From assembly GCA_027487675.1 (NCBI GenBank), contig JAIYDD010000116.1, forward strand, positions 1 through 56,212: a stretch of DNA of 56,212 nucleotides, read 5' to 3'. This stretch comes from Acetobacteraceae bacterium. Its GTDB lineage: Bacteria > Pseudomonadota > Alphaproteobacteria > Acetobacterales > Acetobacteraceae. The notes under the pieces were generated by a model. It worked only from the letters and a program-made list of their open reading frames with translations, was not told the DNA's origin and made no database searches. Positions 41,987 through 49,172 of this stretch are shown in pieces (position 1 is the stretch's first letter; every line of letters begins with the position of its first letter). The position numbers and the translations under genes are program-made.

Positions 41987-43762
41987 TCAGCCCGCCGCCA
42001 TCTGGCGCAGCGCCGCGCGGGCGGCGACCAGCGCCTCGGCCTGGCCGATCCAGCCGCGGATCGCCTCCCGCGCCGGGGGCGAGAGCCGCGCGAGGTGGCG
42101 CAGCGTCGCCTCGATGTCGCCGGCTTCCAGGGCGCGGCGGGCGCGCTCGATCTCGGCGGCGGCGGCGTCGCCGAACAGCATCTCCTCGCCGCGGCGGACG
42201 GTGACCAGCCCCTGCAGGCGGGACAGCGCGTTGTCCACCACGCCGGTCCCTTCGCGGGGCGGCTCGCTGGCCGCGCGGGCGGCGCGGGCGGCCTCCTCGA
42301 AGGACAGGCGCAGCGCCGCCTCGGTCGGCGGGGCGGCGGTGGCGAAGCGCGCCAGCGGCTCCGGCGCGCCGGGCAGGCCGGCGAGCGCGGCGCCGAGCGG
42401 GCGGCCGGCCTCCAGCGCCAGGCGGGCGGCGTCCAGCGACGCGGCGCGGGCGGTGCGCGCTTCCAGCGCGGCGACGCGCTGCGCCAGCGCCTGGCTCGCC
42501 GCCTCGCCCTGGCCGATCCGCTGGTCCAGCGCCGTGGCGCGCTGGCCGAGCGCCTGTTCCAGTGCAGCGCCGCGCTGCGCCAGCGCCGCCTCCGCCGCCG
42601 TGGCGCGCGCGGCGATCTGGGTTTCGAGGGCGGCGTCGCGCTGCGTCGCCTGCTGGTCGACCGTGCCGATGCGCTGCGCCAGGGTCTCGGCACGCTGCGC
42701 GAGCGTCTCGGCGCGCTGGCTGGCCTGCTGTTCCACCGTGCCGAGCCGCTGCGCCAGCGCCTCGCCGCGCTGCGCGGCCTGCTGCTCGACGGCGGCGAGC
42801 CGTTCGCCGAGCTGGCGGCCGAGCGTGTCGGCTCGTTCCGCCGCCGCCCGCTCCGCCGCGCCGAGGCGCTGGCCGAGGGCTTCCTCGCGCTGCGTCGCCG
42901 CGGCCTCGACGCCGCCGAGCCGCTGCGCCAGCGCGTCGCTGCGCTGGGTGGCCTGCTGCTCGACGGCGGCGAGCCGCTCGCCGAGCTGGCGGCCGAGCGT
43001 GTCGGCCCGCCGCGCCGCTTCCGTCTCCGCCGCGCCGAGGCGCCCGGCCAGGGACTCCGCCCGCTGCGTCGCCTGCTGCTCCGCGGCGGCAAGGCGCCCC
43101 GCCAGCTCGCCCGAGGCAGCGTCGACACGCTGCGCCGCCTGCTGCTCGGCGGCGGCAAGCCGCTCGGCCAGCTGGCGCGCGGCGGCCTCGGCGCGTCCGG
43201 TCGCCGCGGTCTCCGCCGCGGCGAGGCGCTCGGCCAGCGCCTCCACCCGCCGCGTCGCCGCGGCCTCGACCGCGGCAAGGCGCTCGGCAGCCGCGCGTTC
43301 CTGCGTCGCCAGCCGCTCCTCCAGCGCCGCGACCTGGCGCTGCAGCGGCGCCAGATCCGGCAGCGGCGGCAGGGCGGCGAGGTCGCGCGCGATCTCCGCG
43401 GCGCGCCGGCCGACCGCCTCGGCCGCCTCGGCCGCCGCGGCGGCCTGCGCCTGCAGCGGCGCGAGGTCCGGCTGCGGCCTCGCCTCCAGCGCCGCCAGCC
43501 GCGGCGCGGTGCCTTCGACCGCCGCCAGCCGCCGCTCGATCGCCTGTTGCGCGGTGGCCGATTCCGCCCGCAGCTCCGCCGTCCGCTCGGCCAGGCGCTG
43601 CTCGGGCGTCGGGCCGCTCGGCAGCGGCCGCGCCAGCAGCCAAGCCACCGCGATCACCAGCACGAGGCCGGCGACGAGGATCGGCAGCACGGTCGGATCG
43701 AGGCGCCGCACGCGGTCCAGGAAGCCGGGCGGCGGGGGCGTCGGCGTGGTCGAAGGGCTCAT
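41987..43762 (-). CDS. Mitofilin-like (alphaproteobacterial Mic60) coiled-coil membrane protein
   Basis: A 591-residue protein with a proline-rich N-terminus, one transmembrane helix (about 24-43) and a very long Ala/Gln/Arg coiled coil of about 20-residue repeats (units such as RLAAVEQQATQRSDALAQRL). A C-terminal mitofilin-type region runs from LSFEEAARAAR to ARAALRQM. In alphaproteobacteria Mic60 homologues are encoded between hemD and hemY, as here, and shape inner-membrane invaginations. The repeat-rich middle is much larger than I expect for the family. Confidence 0.75.
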   Translation of the reverse strand: MSPSTTPTPPPPGFLDRVRRLDPTVLPILVAGLVLVIAVAWLLARPLPSGPTPEQRLAERTAELRAESATAQQAIERRLAAVEGTAPRLAALEARPQPDLAPLQAQAAAAAEAAEAVGRRAAEIARDLAALPPLPDLAPLQRQVAALEERLATQERAAAERLAAVEAAATRRVEALAERLAAAETAATGRAEAAARQLAERLAAAEQQAAQRVDAASGELAGRLAAAEQQATQRAESLAGRLGAAETEAARRADTLGRQLGERLAAVEQQATQRSDALAQRLGGVEAAATQREEALGQRLGAAERAAAERADTLGRQLGERLAAVEQQAAQRGEALAQRLGTVEQQASQRAETLAQRAETLAQRIGTVDQQATQRDAALETQIAARATAAEAALAQRGAALEQALGQRATALDQRIGQGEAASQALAQRVAALEARTARAASLDAARLALEAGRPLGAALAGLPGAPEPLARFATAAPPTEAALRLSFEEAARAARAASEPPREGTGVVDNALSRLQGLVTVRRGEEMLFGDAAAAEIERARRALEAGDIEATLRHLARLSPPAREAIRGWIGQAEALVAARAALRQMAAG

Positions 43763-43772
43763 GGCTCTCCCG

Positions 43773-44516
43773 TCAGGCCGCCCGGCCTGGACGGCCGAGC
43801 AATGCCAGCAGCTCATCCTCACCGGGCCGCGCCGCCACGCGGGTCGCGCGCCAGGCGATGGGGGCCAGCGCCGCCCGCGCGGCTTCCGCCACCCGCGGGC
43901 TGATCGCCAGCATCTCCATCCCCGCCAGCCGCGGCCCGAGACCGGCAGCCCGGAGCAGTCTGATGGCACAGTGCGCCGAGCGTGGCGAGTGCAACAGCAC
44001 CCGCCCGACATGGCGGTCCGCGATCCCGGCCAGGGCTTCCTCCGGCAGGAACGTTGCGGGCGCGGCGGCATAGGCGATGCGCCGCACCACCCTGAATCCC
44101 CGCGCGCGCAGGGCGTCCGCGAGGTCCAGCGCATAGCCCTTGCCCACGGCCAGCAGCAGCGGCCCGGCGCCAGGGTCGAGCGTGGCGCCGGCCAGCGCCG
44201 CCAGGGTCTCCGCCGTGCCCTCCGCGGCTCGCGCATCCGTGAAGCCGCGCGCCCGCGCCTCGGCCGCCGTCGCCGCGCCGACCGCCAGCACGGGCAGCGC
44301 GGCCAGGCCGGCGGGCAGGGCGCGCGCCGCGGCGCGGCTGGTCAGCAGCACCGCCTGCGCGCGCGGCGCGGCGAAGGCGCGCGGCTGCAGCACCAGCGCC
44401 GGCGCCAGCACCGGCCGCCAGCCGAGTGCTGCGACCCGCGCCGCGGTCTCGGCGCCGCCCGGCTCGGGGCGCGTCACCAGGATGCCGTCGGGCAGGGGCG
44501 GCGCATCGTCGCACAT
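43773..44516 (-). CDS. hemD: Uroporphyrinogen-III synthase
   Basis: A 247-residue HemD protein that cyclises hydroxymethylbilane with inversion of ring D. Typical features are ILVTRPEPGGAETAARVAALGW at the N-terminus, AVLLTSRAAARAL, VLAVGAATAAEARARGF, and LLHSPRSAHCAI then ISPRVAEAARAAL in the second domain. ATG 44516 fits the family start. It precedes the Mic60-like gene by 10 bases. The usual partner hemC is not upstream; a 680-base gap with repeat elements is there instead. Confidence 0.85.
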   Translation of the reverse strand: MCDDAPPLPDGILVTRPEPGGAETAARVAALGWRPVLAPALVLQPRAFAAPRAQAVLLTSRAAARALPAGLAALPVLAVGAATAAEARARGFTDARAAEGTAETLAALAGATLDPGAGPLLLAVGKGYALDLADALRARGFRVVRRIAYAAAPATFLPEEALAGIADRHVGRVLLHSPRSAHCAIRLLRAAGLGPRLAGMEMLAISPRVAEAARAALAPIAWRATRVAARPGEDELLALLGRPGRAA

Positions 44517-44784
44517 GCCGGCAGGCTGGCGCGCGGGGCAGGCGCCGGCAAGGCGGCCGGCAGGCCGCAGGCGGCGGCGGTCGCCGCCCCGGACCGCGCC
44601 GCTTCCCGCGCCACCCGCCCCCAGGGCCATCGCGCATGGGCAGGCGTGGGGGGAAGCTTCCACCGCCGCCTCGGCGGGATCCGGAGCCGAAGGCGTCGAC
44701 TGGCGGGGGCAGGGCGGGGCGCGCTGCGCCTTCCGGGAAGCGCTTCGAAAGACGGGGGGCTGGGCCAGCGCTCCCTGCGCCCCC
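44517..44784. other. Non-coding upstream region of hemD
   Basis: 268 bases between hemD and the MITE-like element. I see no gene or clear promoter. The segment contains short GC-rich inverted stretches only. Because hemD starts at 44516 on the minus strand, its promoter should lie here or within the element. Confidence 0.4.
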
Positions 44785-45047
44785 CAGGGCAATTGCATAT
44801 GCAGTACGCAGCGCGAACAGCGGAGATGTTCTTGCCCTCTCCCCCCGTCGGGGGGAGAGCGCCGTGGCAGTGCCCCGTCGGGGTGAGGGGGGCGCGCGAA
44901 GCGCCAAGCCATCTGTTGATGCGATGAGGCTTTCCGTCGAGCGCTGCGCGACCCACCCCCACCCCTGACGGCGCACTGCGCCGGCCCTCCCCCGCCAAGG
45001 CGGGAGAGGGCGTTTTTCTCTGCGCCAGAGCGTGTGCAATTGCCCTG
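44785..45047. mobile_element. MITE-like element, copy B
   Basis: 263 bp bounded by CAGGGCAATTGCATATGC (44785-44802) and GCGTGTGCAATTGCCCTG (45030-45047), inverted repeats differing at two positions. Read on the minus strand it aligns with copy A through the same internal hairpins, including the conserved GCCGGCGCAGTGCGCCGTC and GACGGGGCACTGCCACGGC blocks. No coding capacity. It sits directly upstream of hemD, where it could supply or block a promoter. Confidence 0.78.
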
Positions 45048-45052
45048 CTGCG

Positions 45053-45131
45053 CCCCCCCCTCACCCGGGTCGGCGGAGAGGGCAGGATCATCTCCGCGAC
45101 CCAGGCTCCGTTCCGCCGGCGCGATTGCCCC
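45053..45131. repeat. Partial third copy of the MITE-like element
   Basis: Directly after copy B, CCCCCCTCACC, GAGAGGGCAGGATCATCTCC and a final GCGCGATTGCCCC match one half of the element (its CCCCTCACC - GAGAGGGCAAGAACATCTCC - terminal repeat order) with losses. It reads as a degenerate fragment, or nested insertion, ending near 45131. Confidence 0.55.
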
Positions 45132-45195
45132 GCCCCCCCGGGTTGCCCGCCGCTGGCGCCGGCGCTGGAATGCGCCGCGTCCAGGGAGAATTCCG

Positions 45196-45804
45196 ATGCT
45201 GCGAATCCACGGCAATGCGCGGTCCCGCGCCTTCCGCTGCATCTGGGCGGCGGAGGAAGCCGGCCTGCCCTATGAGGTGGTGCCCGTCGCCTTCGGCCCC
45301 GGCATGGCCGAGGCGGTGCGCCGGGTGAACCCGAACGGCAAGATCCCGGCGCTGGAGGACGGCTCGCTGACGCTGTTCGAGAGCCTGGCCATCAACCTGC
45401 ACATCGCCGCGAAGGCCGGCGCGCCGCTGATGCCGGCGGGGGAGGATGCCTCGCGCACCCTGCAATGGACGCTCTGGGGGGCGACGGAGGCCGAGCCGGC
45501 GGCCATGCAATGGGCCTACAACACCTTCATCCTGCCGGCCGAGAAGCGCGATGCCTCGCAGGCCGCGGCGGGCGCGGCGGCGCTGGGCCAGCGGCTGGCG
45601 GTGCTGGAGGCGCATCTGGCCGCGGGCGGCCCCTGGCTGCTGGGCGCGGCCTATGGCATCGCCGACTGCAACCTGGCCGGCGTGCTCTACGGCTCCTGGG
45701 CGAACGGCTTCGACTACGCGCCCTTCCCGAAGACCAGGGCCTGGCTGGATGCCTGCCTGACCCGCCCGGCCGCCCTGGCCGCGCGCAAGCTGCGCGAGGG
45801 CTGA
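45196..45804 (+). CDS. Glutathione S-transferase family protein
   Basis: A 202-residue GST. The thioredoxin-like N-terminal domain has RIHGNARSRAFRCIWAAEE, the conserved cis-proline segment NPNGKIPALEDGSLTLFESLAI and the Glu-Ser glutathione contact. The helical C-terminal domain has GAYGIADCNLAGVL-type capping, here AAYGIADCNLAG. ATG 45196 follows GGGAGA. It lacks an obvious catalytic Ser/Tyr/Cys at the first helix beyond Ser9 or Cys14 candidates, so the chemistry is uncertain. Confidence 0.88.
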   Translation: MLRIHGNARSRAFRCIWAAEEAGLPYEVVPVAFGPGMAEAVRRVNPNGKIPALEDGSLTLFESLAINLHIAAKAGAPLMPAGEDASRTLQWTLWGATEAEPAAMQWAYNTFILPAEKRDASQAAAGAAALGQRLAVLEAHLAAGGPWLLGAAYGIADCNLAGVLYGSWANGFDYAPFPKTRAWLDACLTRPAALAARKLREG

Positions 45805-45850
45805 CCGGCGGCAGGCCCGGCGGCGGGCGGGTCATCCCGCCCGCCGCGCG

Positions 45851-46486
45851 TCAGCGCAGGACGAATTCCATCAGGCTGCAGGTCTCGACCCCGCGGCGTT
45901 CCAGCGCACGGCCATCCATGGTCACCACCCGCATGTCCACCAGGCAGCCGCCGCCCTGCGGCAGCCCCACGGCGAGCCGTTGCCCCGGGGCGAGGACATT
46001 GGCGCCCAGCCGGTCGGCACCCCAGCCGTCTTCGGTGGAGAGCGAGACATACACCTCGCGCAGCGTCGCGCCGGTGCCGTTGACGAAGTTGAAGGACGGG
46101 TTGCCGCTGGCCGGCCGCCCGGGCGCCACCGCGGCGCCGGCGCCCTGCGGCACGCCGGCCGGCCGGCCGAAGGCCACCTGGGAGAGGCCGCAGGCATTGA
46201 CCTGCATCCGCGTCTCCTCCCCGCCGCCCTGGTAGGTGACGCGGATGTCCAGCACGCAATCCCCGAAATTGGGCGTCACCCAGACCCGCTGGCCCGCCGG
46301 CAGCACCGAGGTGCCGAGGATGTCCGGCCCCCAATCGGGCACGCGCGAGGACGAGACGAAGGCGCGCTCGATCACCCGGCCGCTCTCGTTCACCAGCCAG
46401 AAGCGGTTCTGCGCCTGCGCGGCGGCCGGCGACATCGCGGCCGCGGCGGCGAGGAGCATGAGGCCCAGCAGGACAAGGCGACGCAT
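45851..46486 (-). CDS. Secreted protein with duplicated domain, unknown
   Basis: A 211-residue periplasmic or secreted protein. Signal peptide MRRLVLLGLMLLAAAAAM ends near AAAQA. Two related domains of about 80 residues follow. The first has WLVNESGRVIERAFVS, WGPDILGTSVLPAGQRVWV and a Cys pair. The second has FVNGTGATLREVYVS, WGADRLGANVLAPGQRLAV and a Cys pair, so each domain may hold one disulfide. A Gly/Pro/Ala linker joins them. I do not recognise a named family. ATG 46486 is chosen because the signal begins there. Confidence 0.65.
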   Translation of the reverse strand: MRRLVLLGLMLLAAAAAMSPAAAQAQNRFWLVNESGRVIERAFVSSSRVPDWGPDILGTSVLPAGQRVWVTPNFGDCVLDIRVTYQGGGEETRMQVNACGLSQVAFGRPAGVPQGAGAAVAPGRPASGNPSFNFVNGTGATLREVYVSLSTEDGWGADRLGANVLAPGQRLAVGLPQGGGCLVDMRVVTMDGRALERRGVETCSLMEFVLR

Positions 46487-46558
46487 CGGGACGGCTCCGG
46501 GGATGTTTTCGCGCGCGATGCTGGTGCCGCAGGCGTGAAGACTTCCATGCATGTCGAG

Positions 46559-46585
46559 ATGACAGAAACGTTAAAATACTGTCAT
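46559..46585. promoter_or_regulatory. Inverted repeat in a divergent promoter region
   Basis: ATGACAG (46559-46565) and CTGTCAT (46579-46585) are exact inverted repeats flanking an AT-rich 13-base spacer with TTAAAATA. It lies between the secreted protein gene (minus, 46486) and the small gene at 46657 (plus). The AT-rich centre is unusual here and includes a plausible -10 (TAAAAT), so this looks like an operator over a promoter. Confidence 0.5.
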
Positions 46586-46656
46586 GCTTGCGCGCATCGG
46601 TTGTCCGTTACGCGACCGGGCGTCACCGTGGGGTCTCTTCACGGAGCCGTGATCGG

Positions 46657-46941
46657 ATGGACCGGGCGGACGAGTTGCGGCGGCTCTCGGCGGCGGTGGT
46701 GGAGCTGCGCGCGGAGCTGATGGTGACCCAGGCGGCTCTCGCCGCGGCCCTCGCCGAGGTGGCGCGCACCGCGCGTGAACCGGAAAGCCAGCTGGCCGAG
46801 GCGGTGTCGCGGCTGCTGGGCTTCGCCGAGGCCGCGGCCTCCGGCCTCGCCGGGCAGCCCGGCGTGCGCGCCCACGCACCGACCGACGCGGCGCTGCGCA
46901 TGGCCGACTGGGCAGAGGGGCTGCTGCCCGACCGGCGCTGA
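46657..46941 (+). CDS. Small helical hypothetical protein
   Basis: A 94-residue protein, probably alpha-helical throughout. The N-terminal DRADELRRLSAAVVELRAELMVTQAALAAALAEVAR has a heptad pattern and would form a coiled coil. The C-terminal part is LRMADWAEGLLPDRR. No membrane or catalytic motif. ATG 46657 is preferred over 46588 because the upstream segment looks non-coding and overlaps the inverted repeat's promoter. Confidence 0.5.
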   Translation: MDRADELRRLSAAVVELRAELMVTQAALAAALAEVARTAREPESQLAEAVSRLLGFAEAAASGLAGQPGVRAHAPTDAALRMADWAEGLLPDRR

Positions 46942-47292
46942 ACCGGCCGGCCGGAGCCGCGCCGAAGGCCACCGCCCGGCGCCGCACGCCCCCGGGTCGA
47001 GGGTGCGGGGCCGCCGCGCGCACCGCCCGCCGCGCCGCGAACCGCAGGTCCTGCATCCGCGCCCGTGACGCCGCGGCGTCCGGCCCCGGCCAGCCATCGC
47101 CCCGGGGCGCGGACGCCGCGGGCGGGCGCGACGAAGCGGGCGGATCGCCGGGGCGGCGGCAGCCGGTCCGCCATCCTGCCCGGGCCCGGCCGGGGGGAGG
47201 CCCGGGGCGCGTGACGAACCTCCCGCCGCCCGCCGATACCGCTGCATGACCGCAAGGATCCGCGTGCCGCCGCGGCCTGCCTCCGCGGGCCT
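46942..47292. other. Non-coding gap
   Basis: 351 bases of extremely GC-rich sequence between convergent genes. I find no gene with plausible codon use, no hairpin longer than about 6 bp and no recognised repeat. Confidence 0.4.
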
Positions 47293-48006
47293 TCAGGCCT
47301 CACCCATGCCGCGCCGTGCGGGCGCCAGCCCGGCGGTCGCGGCGGAGAGCGACGTGCGGGGCCGGCCGGCATGGTCCCAGTTCGCCGCGTCCAGCCATTC
47401 GGCGATCGCATCGCGCCGCGCCGGCCATTCCTCGGCCAGGATGGAGAACCAGGCGGTGTCGCGCAGCCTGCCCTTCACCACCATGTGGGCGCGGTGCGTG
47501 CCCTCCGGCACGAAGCCCAGCCGCGCGGCGGCGGCGCGCGAGGGCGCGTTCAGCGCGTTGCACTTCCACACCAGCCGCCGGTAGCCGAGGTCGTCCATCG
47601 CATGGCGCATCGGCAGGAACATCGCCTCCGTCGCCGCGCGCGTGCGCTGCATGACGGGGGCGAGCCAGATGTTGCCGATCTCGATCGCGGCGTTGTGGGG
47701 CTGGATGTCCATCAGCGTCAGCCAGCCGCAGGCGACGCCGCCGGCATGCGGCCGCACCGCCCAGGCCAGCGGGTCGTGCTGGGCGGCGAAGGCCGCGACG
47801 TGGCGGCGCAAGGCGGCCTCGTCGGCGAAGGGGCCATGGCCGAGCCAGGTCCAGGACCGGCCCTCCGGGTCGGATCGCGTGGCCTGCCACAGCTCCGCCG
47901 CATGGCGCACCGACAGCGGCTCCAGCGTCACGGCCACGCCGCGATGCGGGATGCGGGCGGGCAACGGGCGGGGGGTGGGATCGACCTCGGGGCCGATGGG
48001 GGGCAT
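47293..48006 (-). CDS. GNAT-family N-acetyltransferase
   Basis: A 237-residue RimJ/RimL-type acetyltransferase. VTLEPLSVRHAAELW opens the domain, WTWLGHGPF and GWLTLMDIQPHNAAIEIGNIW form the central strands, and RTRAATEAMFLPMRHAMDDLGYRRLVWKCNALNAPSRAAAARLGFVPEG-type sequence carries the acetyl-CoA and C-terminal motifs. ATG 48006 follows GAGG and is preferred. ATG 48039 is also in frame but lacks a ribosome-binding site. The acceptor (protein N-terminus or small amine) is unknown. Confidence 0.85.
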   Translation of the reverse strand: MPPIGPEVDPTPRPLPARIPHRGVAVTLEPLSVRHAAELWQATRSDPEGRSWTWLGHGPFADEAALRRHVAAFAAQHDPLAWAVRPHAGGVACGWLTLMDIQPHNAAIEIGNIWLAPVMQRTRAATEAMFLPMRHAMDDLGYRRLVWKCNALNAPSRAAAARLGFVPEGTHRAHMVVKGRLRDTAWFSILAEEWPARRDAIAEWLDAANWDHAGRPRTSLSAATAGLAPARRGMGEA

Positions 48007-48128
48007 GGCGTCCAACCTCGAGAGGAGCGGCTTCACCATCGTGCTACGCCGGAAATGACGCCGCCGTCGATCTGGTGTGGATCGGGGCTGCGCGGCGCGC
48101 GGGCGGCACGATCGCCGCGAGAGGAGGG

Positions 48129-48416
48129 ATGGGCCGGGTGACCATCGCGTTCCGTGACGTCGCGAAACTCACCGGCGCGACGCCGCGCGGATGGATGCGG
48201 CTCATGCGCTCCGACGAGCGGCTCAGGCCGTTCACACGCGGCGGGGCCTTCGCCAGCCGTGGCGTGCCGGACAGCGCCCGGGGACGCCTCGTCGCGCTGG
48301 TGGCGCAGGGGCGCCGGAGCCGCCCGTTGCTCGACGAGCGGGATCTCAACCTGGTCGGCATCCTCGTCGAAGTGCTGGCGGCTGGTTCGCTTGGCTCCGA
48401 CCCGGCGCCGGAGTGA
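48129..48416 (+). CDS. Hypothetical protein
   Basis: A 95-residue basic protein, IAFRDVAKLTGATPRGWMRLMRSDERLRPF near the start and RSRPLLDERDLNLVGILVEVLAAG near the end. The DVAKLTGATPRGWMRLM stretch could be a helix-turn-helix-like segment, but the match is weak. GAGGAGG directly precedes ATG 48129 too closely, so GTG 48138 may be the true start. It is followed by two other unknown genes on the same strand. Confidence 0.4.
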   Translation: MGRVTIAFRDVAKLTGATPRGWMRLMRSDERLRPFTRGGAFASRGVPDSARGRLVALVAQGRRSRPLLDERDLNLVGILVEVLAAGSLGSDPAPE

Positions 48417-48449
48417 ACCGAGAGGCAGGTCACGTCGCGCAGTTTCACA

Positions 48450-48710
48450 GTGACCCTGGACGACGCCACGCTGGCCCGGTTCGAGGAAGCTCGCTCCCGG
48501 TTCGGCGCGGAGAGCATGGACGAATTCATCGGCAAGGCGCTCGGCCTTGCCGAGCGCGTCGCCCCGCTCGGCCAGCCGGACGGCCGGGTCTACGTCGCCA
48601 GCGGAAGCCCGACCGACGAGTCCGCGCCGATCGCCCCGATCCGGCTACACGCGGACCGGCTGCGCGCCCGCCGGGCCGACGAGCCGCTGCCGCAGGCCGC
48701 CCTGGGCTGA
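48450..48710 (+). CDS. Hypothetical protein, RHH-like
   Basis: An 86-residue protein from GTG 48450. TLDDATLARFEEARSRFGAESMDEFIGKALGLAE resembles a ribbon-helix-helix DNA-binding N-terminus, and the rest is Arg/Ala-rich and probably disordered. It overlaps the next gene by one base (TGATG), which supports it as real. Function unknown. An antitoxin role is possible only if a toxin gene is found; none is obvious here. Confidence 0.4.
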   Translation: MTLDDATLARFEEARSRFGAESMDEFIGKALGLAERVAPLGQPDGRVYVASGSPTDESAPIAPIRLHADRLRARRADEPLPQAALG

Positions 48711-49129
48711 TGGCGGCGGGGAACGGCGACAGCCCGCCCTCCACGATACAGGCGTCGTCGCTCCGGGTCGCCCCGGAGCAGTCCGTCCCCGCCGGCAACG
48801 GGATCGAGGTGCGCGAGAAGGTCGAACTCGACATCCTCCAGAAGACCTTCAAGAATTTTTGGGTCCTCGATCTCTCGGTCGGCGTGGCGCTCGCCGCGCT
48901 GGTCTGTCTCGACACCGCGCGCCTGCTCGCGCGGGTGGTCGAGGCGCGCGACCGGATCGTGACGGAGCGCACGCTGCTGGCCCTGCTGGCCGCTTCCGCG
49001 GCGCAGCTCGGCGCCCTGGCATTCGCCGTCGGCAGTTCGATGTTCCGGCGGCGCTGGGAAGGCCGGCGCGCCTCGCCACCCTGGGTTGCTCCAGCGCAAG
49101 GACGCGGCGCGGCTGGCGTTGCACCCTAA
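48710..49129 (+). CDS. Two-helix membrane protein, unknown
   Basis: A 139-residue protein, polar N-terminal 50 residues, then KNFWVLDLSVGVALAALVCLDTARLLARV (first helix) and LLALLAASAAQLGALAFAVGSSMF (second helix), with a positively charged tail. This organisation is that of a small inner-membrane protein. It overlaps the preceding gene and is followed after 43 bases by ferredoxin-NADP reductase. No family is recognised. Confidence 0.5.
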   Translation: MAAGNGDSPPSTIQASSLRVAPEQSVPAGNGIEVREKVELDILQKTFKNFWVLDLSVGVALAALVCLDTARLLARVVEARDRIVTERTLLALLAASAAQLGALAFAVGSSMFRRRWEGRRASPPWVAPAQGRGAAGVAP

Positions 49130-49172
49130 CCGGCCGAAGCCCATAAGCAGCCAAGACCACAAGCGACCGAGC

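Noticed and set aside
44785-45047. Non-coding RNA or riboswitch for hemD
   Set aside because: The stretch repeats in inverted orientation at 26255-26515 in an unrelated context and has terminal inverted repeats, so a mobile-type repeat explains it better.
46942-47292. Minus-strand gene across the gap at 46571-47411
   Set aside because: The frames are Arg/Pro/Gly-rich, overlap supported genes and lack ribosome-binding sites.
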